From Macrophomina tecta (taxonomy: Eukaryota; Ascomycota; Dothideomycetes; Botryosphaeriales; Botryosphaeriaceae): 64,000 nucleotides of DNA. The stretch covers positions 992,001-1,056,000 of the forward strand of contig JAKSGN010000041.1 in assembly GCA_024180945.1 (NCBI GenBank). The letters are read 5' to 3'. Positions 45,119 through 56,615 of this stretch are shown here, one piece after another (the stretch's first letter is position 1; each line of letters opens with the position of its first letter). The translations under genes were made by a program, and so were the position numbers. Below the pieces are notes generated by a model that made no database searches, was not told where the DNA came from, and was given only the letters and a program-made list of their open reading frames with translations.

Positions 45119-47207
45119 ATGTCCGACCCGGCAGAAGACCAGCCTCAAGGCACGGCAGCTAGCAACACCCTGCTAACCGACTACGAGCTCTCCCAGCCGC
45201 TGCTCTCGCAAACCGGGCTGCGCCAAGGCCTGACATCCTACGGTGACGCGCACTTCTCGCTCTTCCTGCGCAAAGCCTTCATCAAAGCGGCCGGCTATGG
45301 CGACGACGCGCTGGCGCGCCCGGTCGTCGGCATCATCAACACCTTCTCGGCCTTCAACCCTTGCCACGCCAACGTGCCGCAGCTGATTGACGCCGTCAAG
45401 CGCGGCGTCCAGCTGCACGGCGGCCTGCCGATTGAGTTCCCGACCATCTCCATCCACGAGTCGTTCGCGAACCCGACTTCCATGTTCCTGAGGAACCTGA
45501 TGAGCATGGATACCGAGGAGATGATTCGCGCGCAGCCCCTTGATGCGTGCGTCATGATTGGCGGCTGTGACAAGACAGTGCCGGCGCAGCTGATGGGCGC
45601 CATCTCGGCGGATCGCCCCGCGTTGCCGCTTGTTACGGGGCCGATGATGACGGGGAGTCATCGTGGGGTGAGGGTCGGGGCTTGTACGGATTGTAGGTTC
45701 GTGTTTTAAAGGATTGATGGTTTTCATTTCATGCATTTTGGAGACTAAGGGTGAGTGCTGTAGGAACAACTGGGCAGCGTATAGGGTAGGGGAGATTGAT
45801 ATGGAGGAGATTTCGGCGGTAAATGACGAGCTGGCTCCGACGGTATGTTCTTCTCAGGATATTGACTTCTTCAGAGGTGGTGTCGTGTATGGGAGGACGG
45901 GCTTAAGAGCACGAGGGTGAATTATTTGAGGGAAAAAAGAAAGAAAGAAAAAAAAAAAACAAAGGGTGGACCACTTCCCATCATCCCCAACCTGACGTCT
46001 ACTCCTCCAGTCCGGCACTTGCGGCGTCATGGGCACCGCCAGCACCATGGCCTGCATCACCGCGGCCCTAGGCCTCATGCCCCTTCGAGGCGCGACCGCT
46101 CCCGCCGTCTCCGCCGCACGCCTACGCATCGCCGAAGAGACTGGCAAAAACGCCGTCCACGCCGCGACGACCACGCCCAAAAGCTCCCTCCGACCTTCTC
46201 AGATCCTCACCCGTGAGTCCTTCCTCAACGCCATAACCGTGCTCCAAGCCATCGGCGGCTCCACCAATGCCATCGTCCACCTCCTGGCCATCATCAACCG
46301 GCATCCCACCCTCGCCGGCACCATCACGCTCGCCGACTTCGACGCCGTCGGGCGTACGACGCCCCTGCTCGTCGACCTCAAACCCTCCGGTGCCAACTAC
46401 ATGAGCGACTTCCACAACGCAGGCGGGATGCCCGCCCTCCTCCACACCCTCCGTCCGCTCCTCCACCTCTCCGCCCCCACCATCACGGGCGCGACCCTCG
46501 GCCAAACGCTGGACGCCTCCGGCTTCCGCCCCTTCCCACTCACTACCACCATCATCCGCCCGCTCTCAGACCCACTCTATCCGAGCTCCTCCCTCGCCGT
46601 CCTGACCGGCACGCTCGCGCCCCGCGGCGCCGTGCTCAAGGCCTCCGCCAGCAAGGACCGCGCGCTCCTCCAGCACACTGGGCCCGTCGTCGTCTTCGCG
46701 AATACCGCCGACCTCGCGCGCCGCATCGACGACCCGAACCTGCCGGTGACCCGTGACTCCGTCCTCGTGCTGCAGAACATCGGGCCCCGCGGGCACCCGG
46801 GCATGCCGGAGGCGGGACTGCTGCCTATTCCGCGGAAGTTGGCGCGGGAGGGTGTTGTCGATATGGTGAGGGTGAGTGACGGGCGCATGAGCGGGACGGC
46901 GGGCGGGACGATTGTGTTGCATGTCAGTCCGGAGTCGAAGGAGGTGGGGAGCGTGTTGGGGGTGGTGAAGGACGGGGATTTGGTGAGAGTGGATTTAGAG
47001 GGGAGGAGGCTGGATTTGTTGGTCGAGGAGGCGGAGGTGGAGAGGCGGAAGGCGGAGAGGCGGGCAGCTTTGGAGAACGAGCAGGTGGAACAGAGGAAGG
47101 AGGAGGGGGCAGCGCGACCGAGGGGGTATAGGGCGCTGTATGACAGGGAGGTCAACCAGGCAGAGGAGGGCGCGGACTTTCGATTTTTGACGGCAAGAGG
47201 CTATTGA
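45119..47207 (+). CDS. IlvD/Edd-family dehydratase (sugar-acid or dihydroxy-acid)
   Basis: An iron-sulfur dehydratase that removes water from a 2,3-dihydroxy-carboxylate. Three exons, 45119-45696, 45764-45842 and 46011-47207, give 617 aa. Cluster and Mg ligands are visible: GGCDKTVPAQLMG, ACTDC, and SGTCGVMGTASTM. Further family signatures are QAIGGSTNAIVHL, NIGPRGHPGMPEAG and VSDGRMSGT. The GTC-x-MGTASTM form resembles sugar-acid dehydratases (arabinonate/xylonate/gluconate type) more than mitochondrial dihydroxy-acid dehydratase (Ilv3). There is no N-terminal mitochondrial presequence: residues 1-20 are acidic/Gln-rich. A cytosolic sugar-acid enzyme is therefore likely but not proven. Its second intron contains an A-rich run. 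Confidence 0.88.
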
Positions 47208-47797
47208 GGGTTGCGGCATGTGAATGCGGGATATATGTGGGACCCGGGGGAGGACAGAAGAGTGGGAAGGAGCTGAGCGGTTTCAGCTTGAAATGGACAG
47301 GAGAGTTATTGAAGCTACACCGAAAAGTATCGGGCAACCAGACAGTCAGGAAAATCAAGCATAGCAGCGACGTAGTGTGATCAGCACGACGCGTTTAGTA
47401 CAGTTTCACATGGACTTGGATGGCTCTCCGCAAAAGAAGTCTCGTTTATCCTTGATGAAGTAGCATCCCCATCTTGATTTATCCGTCCTTGCTATATAAA
47501 TGCCCTTGGAACCGCCTGCAGTGCAGCAGAATAAAACTTCAGCTTCAACATACCCCGGCGTTCACATCTCCCGCGCTTATTAAAGCCTTGGACCGTACCA
47601 AGTCCTCAACTAGGTAAAGTGCAAAGATTCGAACCAGCTTCAATCTGAAGGCTTGCCCTCCAAATCCTTGGCAATAAAGAGAGCGTTGTATAGATCAACT
47701 CTTTGCTCGTCGCCCGGAGGGCTCGGAGAGATTTCCCTCCTCTTCACCGCGATCTAGTACGACCCCATGTCGCCTCGAAGCACAAGCCCGTCCCCGG
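47208..47797. other. Intergenic, no gene seen
   Basis: 3' flank of the dehydratase gene and AT-rich spacer. No supported ORF. Confidence 0.45.
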
Positions 47798-48061
47798 TTA
47801 GGACGCCGGAGATACGTTGCTGGATCTCCCACGCCTTTCATCCCTCACCCTTGGCGAAGTTCTTTCTTTTACGTTGGCGGAGTCGCCTCCGCTAATCTGA
47901 CGGAAGACATTGGACATAACCATACGCGGATGCTCCATGCCGAAAAATGTAGAGCTCTGGGCCATTGCTCTACTGAGAATGAAATTGCGGCAAAGGTCCA
48001 AGCGGATGCCAGCGCTTGTTGCTCGGAAACCGTGCTCGAGTATGTAGCTTGTACCGACCAC
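47798..48061 (-). pseudogene. TPR-like remnant (NLR-type tetratricopeptide)
   Basis: The minus-strand frame contains LDLCRNFILSRAMAQSSTFFGMEHPRMVMSNVFRQISGG. This resembles one repeat of the kinesin-light-chain/NB-ARC-linked TPRs of fungi, whose core reads LG-x-EHP-x-T-L-x-S-M-x-N-L-A. Only one repeat is recognisable. The flanks have stops and no start or splice context. A remnant of a lost STAND-TPR gene is my reading. The next intact gene 0.6 kb away is a STAND protein with a different C-terminus. Confidence 0.33.
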
Positions 48062-48432
48062 TTTAGAGATTTAGATCAGGGTAAGAATCGATCTGGATCT
48101 GCAGCTCAGCAGGGAGCTGGGGGACATTGTCCAAGGTGTATTGGTGTCACCGTGATTGTTCAGAGGCTTGAAAGCTCCAATCTGCACACCCGCTGATCGT
48201 AAGCGCGGGGTTCATTCATCGGGGTTTCACGTCGTTTGAAAACTGCGCCATGTCTTGCGAAAGTTAGAAATGCTGATTTGCGCCATGCGGAAAGTCACCC
48301 TACTTTATTGTGAGGCTAATGCCCAGTAGTTCGAGAATTGCACCGTGGACTGGTATTCGGTCTGCATCCCTATAGCAGTATGAAGGCAGTTGCGTATTCT
48401 TTGCCGTCCCCGCACCACCACCGCCAGCCAAC

Positions 48433-48433
<1 letters not shown>

Positions 48434-48474
<41 letters not shown>
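48434..48474. repeat. 41-base poly-A tract
   Basis: Uninterrupted run of 41 A on the plus strand, followed by an AAAG-rich tail, in the 3' flank of the STAND gene. Its length should be treated with caution because sequencing through such runs is error-prone. Confidence 0.85.
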
Positions 48475-48476
<2 letters not shown>

Positions 48477-48662
48477 AAAGAAAGAAAGAAGTAGAGCAAA
48501 GAGGGAAGTATTGGATCAGGGTCGTCAAATATCCACAGTACAAAAAGGCTTGGACAAATTTCACATCCGGCATGACAAGCGGCTGAGACCACTCCCGACT
48601 TTCGCATGAATAGGGAGAGAAAGATATATGCTCAAAGAGTGAATAGGAACAAGGCGTACTGC

Positions 48663-51600
48663 TCATAGCCCGTACTTCGATTTAACTTCCCCCTTCCACT
48701 TCTGAATCGTCTCCAAGTTTCCACCAACCCAAACATGCTCATCTGGTGCCTGGTCGAATGTTCGCACCTCCAGAAACTCGTGGTTCTTATCGCAAAGGCG
48801 ATACTCCATGGTCCCATTTCGCAGCTGATGCAGACACTTTCCACATATAATAGTGCGTATGCATTCGCGGCAGACGTGCATGTCCGTGGCATAATTCCAT
48901 TTCTGGCCGCACTGGTTATCGCAGGAAGATTTCAACCGCCCGCGGAGGTACGTGATCTCGGCCAGGGAATCGGCGGAGTCAGACCTGGTCCATTTCCTCT
49001 GTAAGGGCCCAATGAGGGATTTCGCGGCGAGCGCATTCTCGTCGTCGTCTATGTGCCCGAGGGTATTGGAAAGAGAGGTGAAGCCTTCCCAGTCGTTCTC
49101 TGGATCCTTGTCCGAGAGTATTTCAAGCGCAGGGCCAATGTGCTTGGCCGCAAGCTCTTTCGCTTTGGTTTTGTAGCCGGCGAGGTGGTAAGCGCGGGCA
49201 AGCAAGACCTCTTCTGAGCCGGTCCACTGAAATTCCTTGTTTCTGCGCTGGACGAGGGTTTCCAGTTTCTTCACGTGAAACCAGCCGGCCGATGTTTTGA
49301 AGCCGTACTCTTTCGCCAATTGGAGGTACACGGATGAAAGTTTGAACGATGTGATGCGCTGGATGTAAGAGTCCTTGGGCGTTTCGCTGTCAAACACATT
49401 TTGTTCCCACGTCCATATAGCTTCCTCAGCATCCTCTCTGACTTTGTCTTTCTGGTACCACAAAGCCAATCCGTAGTAATAGCGGAGGTAGGAAAGAGTG
49501 TCCGACCCGGGCTCTGCAGCTCCAATAGCGTCAACATAACCATTCTTGATGGAGGAAAAATGACCCTCGTGACGTGCGGTGAAAGTGATGTCGTGGTGAA
49601 ACTCTGCAGACCGGGCGAGATCCAAAAAAAGCGTCCTCAATGGCATCCGCGAATGCTCAGTGGCGTCCTTGGTGCGATTCTCGAGCATTTCGATGATCCG
49701 AGAATAGTTCTGCTGTCGCTTCATACAGTGAATAGCTTTCCCGGTGGTCTTGGAATCCTCAGGAAAGCTCTGAAGGAGTTCTAAGTAGACCATCAAGGCA
49801 TCTTCCCAGTCACCATTTTGCTCTTTGGTGGATGCGTACATATATACGATTTCTTTCCATGTCACGGAGAGCAGCTGCCGAAGGTCTGCGTCAGACCTGA
49901 ATTTGAGTATCAGCCGGTTGAGGTATTCCAACGTTGCCTGAAGATCTTGGAGTCCATGCAGCTCTCGAGCGATGCACCAGTCGGTCATCCAGCCACTTGA
50001 GTCACGCTTAGTTGCCTGTTCTCGCGCTTCCCTGATGTATTGGAACCGGAAGAGTGTGTCGATGAGTCTGATATCCGCCAAGAGGCTCTCCCCAACAGCC
50101 CCATTCGATTTGGCCCAGCGCTCCGCGTTGTATATGTGTTCCAAAGGAGGTATACTCGTCTCTGAATCCTTGTGTGTCTTGCCATCGTCTCCAATGTGAT
50201 GCTCAGTTCTCTGTATCCAAGGTTATCAGCGGCGCCAACAATAGGGGAATGGAGGTGAGAAAGGATGGCGTTCGGTCCCATGTCTTCACTGAAGAATCTC
50301 AATAGCACAGCAAGCCGAGTGAATTTTGAACAGCACGCACATCGTGAAGGGAAAACTTACATCTTGTATGAAGCCCAACACCCACCAAACGGTTTGAACA
50401 ACGTCCCAAGTCTGGCTTCCCAGCCAGTTCTTAGCAACCATCTTAGTAGCCTCCAGAAATAAATCACCGGGACGGCTTGAACCGTAGATGATCCTGTTGA
50501 CCTGCCCGCGTTGATGATGACCAAGGCCTCCGATTACTTCAGGATCCTCGAACCACGTCAGTGCCTCCCTTGCCAGACCTCTTTTATTCTCTTTCGGCGG
50601 ATGATACAGCCATTCATGTCTTACTCTCTGAATCCTTTTGGGCGTGATCCAGGTGCTGATGCATTCTCTTTCCATGAAGATATTGTAAAGCAGTTGACCA
50701 ATCTCTCTTCGTTTCTGAGCCTCCACACACGGTAGGTCATCTGGCCTGATTTGTGATAGGTGCCAACGGAGGTTTGTGATAGCATATTCGTGAAGCGGTT
50801 CAGCCTCGGCCTTGACTTTAGCATCTTGAGAACAAAGCGCCTTCAGGCAGGCAAGAATAATTCTCGCATGCCCATCGACTCGCTCAAAGTGAATTACTTT
50901 GCCAGAAGGATTCTGAAGCCGTTCGAAGAAATTATTGAACCCAAATCTGTCGAACAGCTTCTCGTCGCAGACGGCGGAGAGAAACTTCTTGACCATCGCG
51001 ATTTCCAGATTGTGGACCTGACAGGTGACGCTGTGAGTAGACAAGTCGGCCAAAGGCGCGAGTATTGTCCCCTGGAGGGGAGTCTGCTTAGCTGTAGCAG
51101 GTGTTTCAAACTCTGGCCCCGAGGAAACATCACCCTTCTTAGTCCTCTTGAAGTACTTCATGGTAGAGTATGATCGCACAAGCTTGCCGTCCACAATGAG
51201 AAGTGGTGCGTATTTCTCACGGATCAGCTTCTGTAAGGACATCAGTGGCCGGTTTCCGTGCTTGAGGAATAGCACAGCCTTCAGCTCCATCATCGTGGGC
51301 CAGTCATACTTTGGAAGTACAATCCACGGCAGAATTTCGTTAAGGCTGTCGATTTCGCGTTCCGAAAGGGTTCTTTGCAGACGATCTACTTCGCGCTTGA
51401 TTGTCTCCTCTCGTGGTTCCCCAACCCGTCCCAAAATTCTGTCGATCTCGTCCTTGCCCGCTTTCTGGCTGATATCGAGCAAAGTCAGATTGAGCTTTTC
51501 GTAGTCGCCGTCCGTCTTGTCCAGAAGTTCCTCTGCAATGTGCTTCCGATACTCTTCATTGTCAGAATTCGGCTCCCAACTCTCGCAGATTTTCTGCATT

Positions 51601-53115
51601 TTATGGGAGATGAACTTCCGAAGGTCCGACCTGTTGTGTTTGTTGACAGTAATTTTGTTTATGGCAGTGCCTCCGTACTCATGGAGTGCATTTCCGAGTT
51701 TGTCGAAATCTCTAGCTGCACCTGTAAGAAGTAGTCTGATGGTGGTGTTCTGATTCTCAAACAATGCGACGTCCCGGACAATCCGTGAAAGTTCCTCGAA
51801 CTCTTCGCTAGCGTGCCCAATTCCATCGATAATGATGAAGGTCTGATTGTTAGTCGGAGACTGTCTCGAATAGTCCAAAATTGACGCTTCCCATAACTCG
51901 TGCGTCTTGGAGCAGGATAAGTTGTCAGAAGCATCGCATTTCTTCGCAAAAAATTGTGCGAACGCTTTGTTGGACTTGTTCATGCAGAGTTGCCATACGA
52001 CAGCATTCAGTGCTTTTTTCATGGAGTTTTTGTCTTTCTCATCCTTCTTGAAGTAATAGTAGGCAACAGACCTCTTCGTGTTCGGATCCGTAGGCTTCTG
52101 TTGCTGCAAATGATTGATGACAGCAGCGCACAAGTATGCTCTTCCATAACCCTCCCCAGCTTCTAATGCAAACACCGATGGAGCCGAGGCGCTTGGTGAG
52201 TTTTCCCAGTCTTTGAAGTCCTGCCGGTTGAAAAGCCATTGCCCTGTGGAGTCGGTGATATCGTTCCAGATTGAGCGCTGCGTGTCATGCCAATTGTGCT
52301 GGCTGTCATCAATATTCAGCGCGTTTTTGATCGTCTCCTGGTACTGATCCATGAGTTCGTTATCGTTTCTGTCGGAGTACTTCTTCTGCAGATCGTCCAC
52401 CTTCAATCCGGTTTTCAGAACTTCTTGATGGACGAGAACCCCGCGCATACGTCCTTCCTCGACCTCGAGCTTCTGGATCTTTTCCATCTCTTCTTTGGCG
52501 CCGCTGTCGTGGCGGAATAGTGCCTTGAGTGCCCGGCGCCCCGGATTTTCCCGACTGACCTGTGTATACCGGGAGCATATTCGAACGAAACATTGCAGAA
52601 GCTCATTTATGATAGCCTTGAGACGGGCATCAACGCCTGTCTGGAGCTCCGCGGTATTGAGGTATTTGTCGTAACGTTTCAAAAACGGAATTATAGCGTC
52701 AAACAGCTCTTCCACATCGTACTTCTGAGCTTTGTAGGCCCAACAGGTGTTGACGAGATAGAATATTGCTGTCGAGCAAAGCTGACTTGGTGGAAAGGCC
52801 TGTGTATTCCTATCAGCGGGTATGTTTGGTTTCAACAGGAAGGTGTCACCTCTCAGCTTGTGGTGTAAGACTTACTGTGGATGCTCCTTGAGCCGCCAGC
52901 TCTCCCAGCCCCTGGACGCGGCTCATGACCGCTTTGACCTTCTCTGTTCGCTCCTTGCTCTTCTCGTTCCCAGCCTCGAGCGCCTGTATTTCTTTCACCA
53001 CTCGCCCTATGGTGTGGGAATGATCGATGGGAGGCTTGCCCGTTGATTTCCGAAACTCTGCTGCAGCATTTTCCCACATGATATCAAAGGAGGCATCATA
53101 GTTGGGAAGTTCCAT
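48663..53115 (-). CDS. Fungal STAND (NLR-like) protein, Goodbye-type N-terminus, degenerate P-loop
   Basis: Three exons, 53115-52876, 52799-50361 and 50210-48663, give 1408 aa. The 150-base second intron is set by the only in-phase acceptor (ATACAG before 50210). Residues ~1-130 (YDASFDIMWENAAAEFRKSTGK, then IIPFLKRYDKYLN) match the Goodbye-like N-terminal domain of fungal STAND proteins. The NTPase region begins near 275. Where a P-loop is expected (about 290-300) the sequence is EAGEGYGRAYL, so the Lys-Ser/Thr of GxxxxGK[ST] is replaced by Arg-Ala. The Walker B-like FIIIDG lies near 400 and AYYYFKKDEKD fits the family. The C-terminal third is helical. Near 1320-1375 it ends in a CxxxC...CxxC...CxxC...CxxxH cluster that could bind zinc. 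STAND proteins mediate non-self recognition and cell death in fungi; no specific ligand or effector can be read here. Confidence 0.83.
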
Positions 53116-54171
53116 GGCGGCCACTAGCCACTGACGAAGTAGGATAATTCAGGAACAGAGTGGTGGCAGCGGTATTCCTGGATGGAATCAGGGAGAAAAG
53201 GTGAGTAGAAGGGCGAGGCTCTCAAGTATAAGCTTTTATCACATTCAGCCTCGCTGTCGGGGCGATGGGCCCAGCTGACCGCCAAGAATGGCGTGCGGCT
53301 GGATGTTGGTCATCCGGAATTGGTGCAGGACACGCATACTGTGGGGGCCAAAGCGGCCTACTGGACGTCTTCGCGAGTTGCGCCCCCAAATTCTTGTTAC
53401 AAGAGAGGAAGGCCGGTACAAGTGGTCTGGGGCTGTGCCATTGATCCCGATCAGATATTATATCCCTAACAGGGGAGCTGACGCCGTGTCGGTCGAGAAA
53501 GAGTGAGACGGGCTGAAAGCATGCTGGTACGCCTGCCTCACGGTTGAGGGCTGAAGCCGAAAGCCACCCTACAGCACTGAATATCCAGCCTTACGTACAA
53601 TTTGCCAAAAGGCGCAGCAGCAAACAGAGGCTGACTGGCTGGTTGACTAGCAGGCCTCCCTCGACCGAGTATCATTCAGTCGCTGGCTGTTGTTCTTTGC
53701 ATGTTAAGCAACTGAACACTCTCAGCACCGGAAAAGCCAACAAAAAGGAATATGCAATTGGGATACCACCGCCAGCGGCGTGAAACCTGAAAACATGATA
53801 TCAATAGCATTACGCAGAGTCGACACGTCTTTCAAATCGACCTGAGCCTGTCCGCCGACTGTACAAGACCTCTCCAGCTTTCTGCTGCCGATAATGATGC
53901 ATTCTCAATCTACACAGAATGATCACTTATTCGTAAACTCCCCGAATTGACCCTGCTTGTTCAGCCGAAAGGTCCCCGCAGAAATGCTCACAACACATGA
54001 TCAAGAGGTAGAGAAAAGACAAAAAAAGCGCGAATCCCAAAGACGCCAAAAACCAAGGAATATTGAGCCCCAAGGCATCGTCGTCATCGCACGCCCTTTT
54101 GTGTAATAATACCAAACCCCCCAAAACATGAATATACGCGCGTCGTTCAAAAATCACATCTGAGCAATGTT
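53116..54171. other. Intergenic, STAND promoter and 3' flank of ZC3H15-like gene
   Basis: 1.05 kb. Short ORFs without motifs. No RNA gene recognised. Confidence 0.45.
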
Positions 54172-55290
54172 TTAAGCAGCTGCTGAGGCCTCCGCCCCCC
54201 CGCCATTCAGCTGCAACATCCGCTCTTCCTCCTTGGCTTGACGAGCGGCCTCTGTTTCTCTCCGGAGAGCCTCCAGGTTCCATGTGCCGTCGTCTTCGTC
54301 TTCGCCGTCGCTGTCACTATCGTTGTTCCAATCGCCCTTCTCGAACAATGCACGACCGGTGGCCTCCTTGAGCTTCTTGGCCTCCTCCTCGGCAGCCTTC
54401 TTGTCCATACGCTCCTTCTTCCACTTGGCGAAAGACTCGGCGGTGACCGGCGTACCAGGACCCGCGAGCTTGTGGCGCTCCGATTCCAAGAAGTCCTCGA
54501 TGGTGAGTGTGTTGAGCGGCGACTTGTCCATGAGCGCCTTTTCAGCAGCGCGCTGCTCCTTCGTCTTGATGACGAAGCCTGGCGGCAGAGCGTGCCTATA
54601 CATGCACTTGTCGCCGCCGTTCGGGCAGGTCCAGAACCAACCGTACTTCTGGTTCTCGATGGCCTCGATGAAGTACTTGCAGACCTTGTCCGTCGTCGTC
54701 CGCGGGTTGCCGTGCTTCGACTTGACGACATCGCGCAGCTTCTCCTCGTCCCAGTTGGACATGTCGTCGTTCTTCTTGGCGTCTTCCTCGTTCTCGCGCG
54801 TGTCGGCGTATAGCGACTTCTTCTCCGTCTTGCGCTCGATGGCCAAGTCGTGCGAGAATTTACACTTCTTGCCTGCATGGCCGCAAATTTGAAAATCAAA
54901 ACGTCAGCAACAGCTCTCTGCACGGAAAATCACGTAGCAATTGACCAACGCCATCGGCAACCCACCTTTGTCGCAGTGGCCCTTCTTATAGAACTGGCAC
55001 AGAATCGTCTTAGGGTCCACACCGAACGGCACCTTCTGCACCTGCACGGGCTTGAACAGCTCGGCGGCCTCCTTGCGGGCCTGCTCCGCCGCCTTCTTCT
55101 CGGCCTCGCGCTGCGCCTTCTCCGCGTCCTTGCGCTTCTGCTCGGGGGTCTTGGAGGAGGCAGAGGCCTGCTGGATCTGCTTGATCTGTCTCTGCGCGGC
55201 GCCACCCTTTTTGTTCTTCATGCCAAAAGTCTTGTCAACGGCCGTCTTGGACGCCTTAGGCGCATTCTTATCCTGCTTCTTGGGCGGCAT
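54172..55290 (-). CDS. TMA46: CCCH zinc-finger protein Tma46 / ZC3H15 (DFRP1)
   Basis: Two exons, 55290-54966 and 54872-54172, give 341 aa. The start [15 protein letters not shown], a Lys/Glu/Ala coiled region and the first CCCH finger C-x7-C-x5-C-x3-H (CQFYKKGHC...CKFSH, split by the intron) are followed by the second finger ending [12 protein letters not shown]. The DFRP domain follows, including [14 protein letters not shown] and [16 protein letters not shown]. The tail is acidic. This protein binds and stabilises the translational GTPase Rbg1 (DRG1), and the complex associates with ribosomes in the cytosol. It lies next to OST4, transcribed divergently. Confidence 0.93.
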
Positions 55291-55980
55291 GGCGGCGGTT
55301 TTGCTGATGTTGCGGTGGTTTTGCTCCGCGTCGAGTCCTCGCTCGAGGATTTAGGGTTTGTGGATCGGATCGCCGCGATCGAAGGGCAGCAGCAACTCTG
55401 GCGTTAGGCAGCTAGCGGAACGGTTGAGGAAGCGGCCTAGAGAGCGTGGATGAAGTTGGAGGAGATGAGTGGAGCCGGCGTTGGGGCTTCGACGGTGGTA
55501 TCCTCACGAGCGGCTTTCGGCAGGGTGTGTGCGCACAAGGGCAAACGGGCAAAGATTCAGACGATGACGGAGGGCAAGCTGATTCCTTGGTGGGGGCGCT
55601 GCGCCAGCGCCAGGCCCACCCTCCGAAAGTTAACCCGACCGAAGAAGCCGGTCGAAGGCAATTCATCAGTTCGGTGTGTGAAGTCGTGGCCGCTTGCCTG
55701 CACTGGCGCCTGGGGCCGCCGCGCTTACGACTGCCCACGACCGACCAGGGTTGCCGGCGCGCAGCTGGCCGGAGCTCTCGACAAGTGAACAGATACATCA
55801 ATTGCCCTTCGCCGCACCATCCGCTTTCCCTCGCAACCCGCCGTCACTGTTTCTTGACAGTACGCTCCCGTGCCCATGCTCGTAGCAGTCGGCTGCTAAT
55901 TGATGCGAATTTCCAGGTCCAACCTCACTCAAGCGACACGTTCCAACCATCCCCGGACGCGCAAGCAATCGGCCATTACC
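55291..55980. promoter_or_regulatory. Divergent promoter region, ZC3H15-like / OST4
   Basis: 690 bases between divergent start codons. The plus-strand ORFs of 112-213 codons here are overlapping and end or shift before OST4, so I do not call them. Confidence 0.45.
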
Positions 55981-56148
55981 ATGATTTCCGACACCTCCCT
56001 CTACACCCTGGCCATCTTCCTCGGAAGCGCCGCCATGCTCATGATCGTCCTCTACCACTTCCTCGAGATCAACTCCAAGGATGCTGAGCCTCTGTCCAAG
56101 GACCGCAAGGCCGACGCCATTCCCGCTGCCGGCAAGGCGAGGAGTTAA
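55981..56148 (+). CDS. OST4: Oligosaccharyltransferase subunit OST4
   Basis: A 55-aa microprotein starting MISDTSLYTLAIFLGSAAML. The single transmembrane helix (about residues 8-28) followed by YHFLEINSKD matches Ost4, the smallest subunit of the ER oligosaccharyltransferase that stabilises the Stt3-Ost3/6 module during N-glycosylation. Budding-yeast Ost4 is 36 aa, and filamentous fungi have a longer hydrophilic tail as here. The preferred start is the ATG of MISD, not the upstream in-frame ATGs, because the family begins exactly there. Easily missed by automated callers. Confidence 0.85.
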   Translation: MISDTSLYTLAIFLGSAAMLMIVLYHFLEINSKDAEPLSKDRKADAIPAAGKARS

Positions 56149-56615
56149 ATCACTCGGTCGACTGCGATTAAAGGGGCAGATGCGACGGAGACGGGCAAAT
56201 TGCGGAGCAAACTCTCCGATTGCGCATGACGGACTTGCCGAGCGAGTGTGGCGGGCGTTGCATTAAGGCTAAGACGGACAATAAGCATACGAGGGATTGC
56301 GTCTTTCAGGGCGGAGGTGCCAAAAGTGTAGCAGCAGATGATACCATGGGCATAAAGTGACTGCAAGGCGTTAATTGAAGTTACAAGCGAGCTCCATGGT
56401 GACTCGCAAAATAAATGAATGAGTGTGTATCCGAAGTCTCCGGCCGGCGCACCTCTCAAGCGCAGGGCCTCCTTCTTCGCATACCCACCATCTCAAAGCA
56501 ATGAAGCTGTGATATCTCTGGAACAGTGGCCCAATGCCCAACCCCACCTGCAACTAACTTTTTGTCCCTCCCATGAACTACGAGCCGCCAAATGCCGCAA
56601 AATCCCGAAAAACGA
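56149..56615. other. Convergent 3' spacer
   Basis: 467 bases between the OST4 stop and the stop of the minus-strand C2H2 gene. Nothing recognised. Confidence 0.5.

Noticed and set aside
52853..53124. Start of the STAND protein nine bases upstream of 53115
   Set aside because: That start is a GTG. The first ATG at 53115 is the normal eukaryotic choice.
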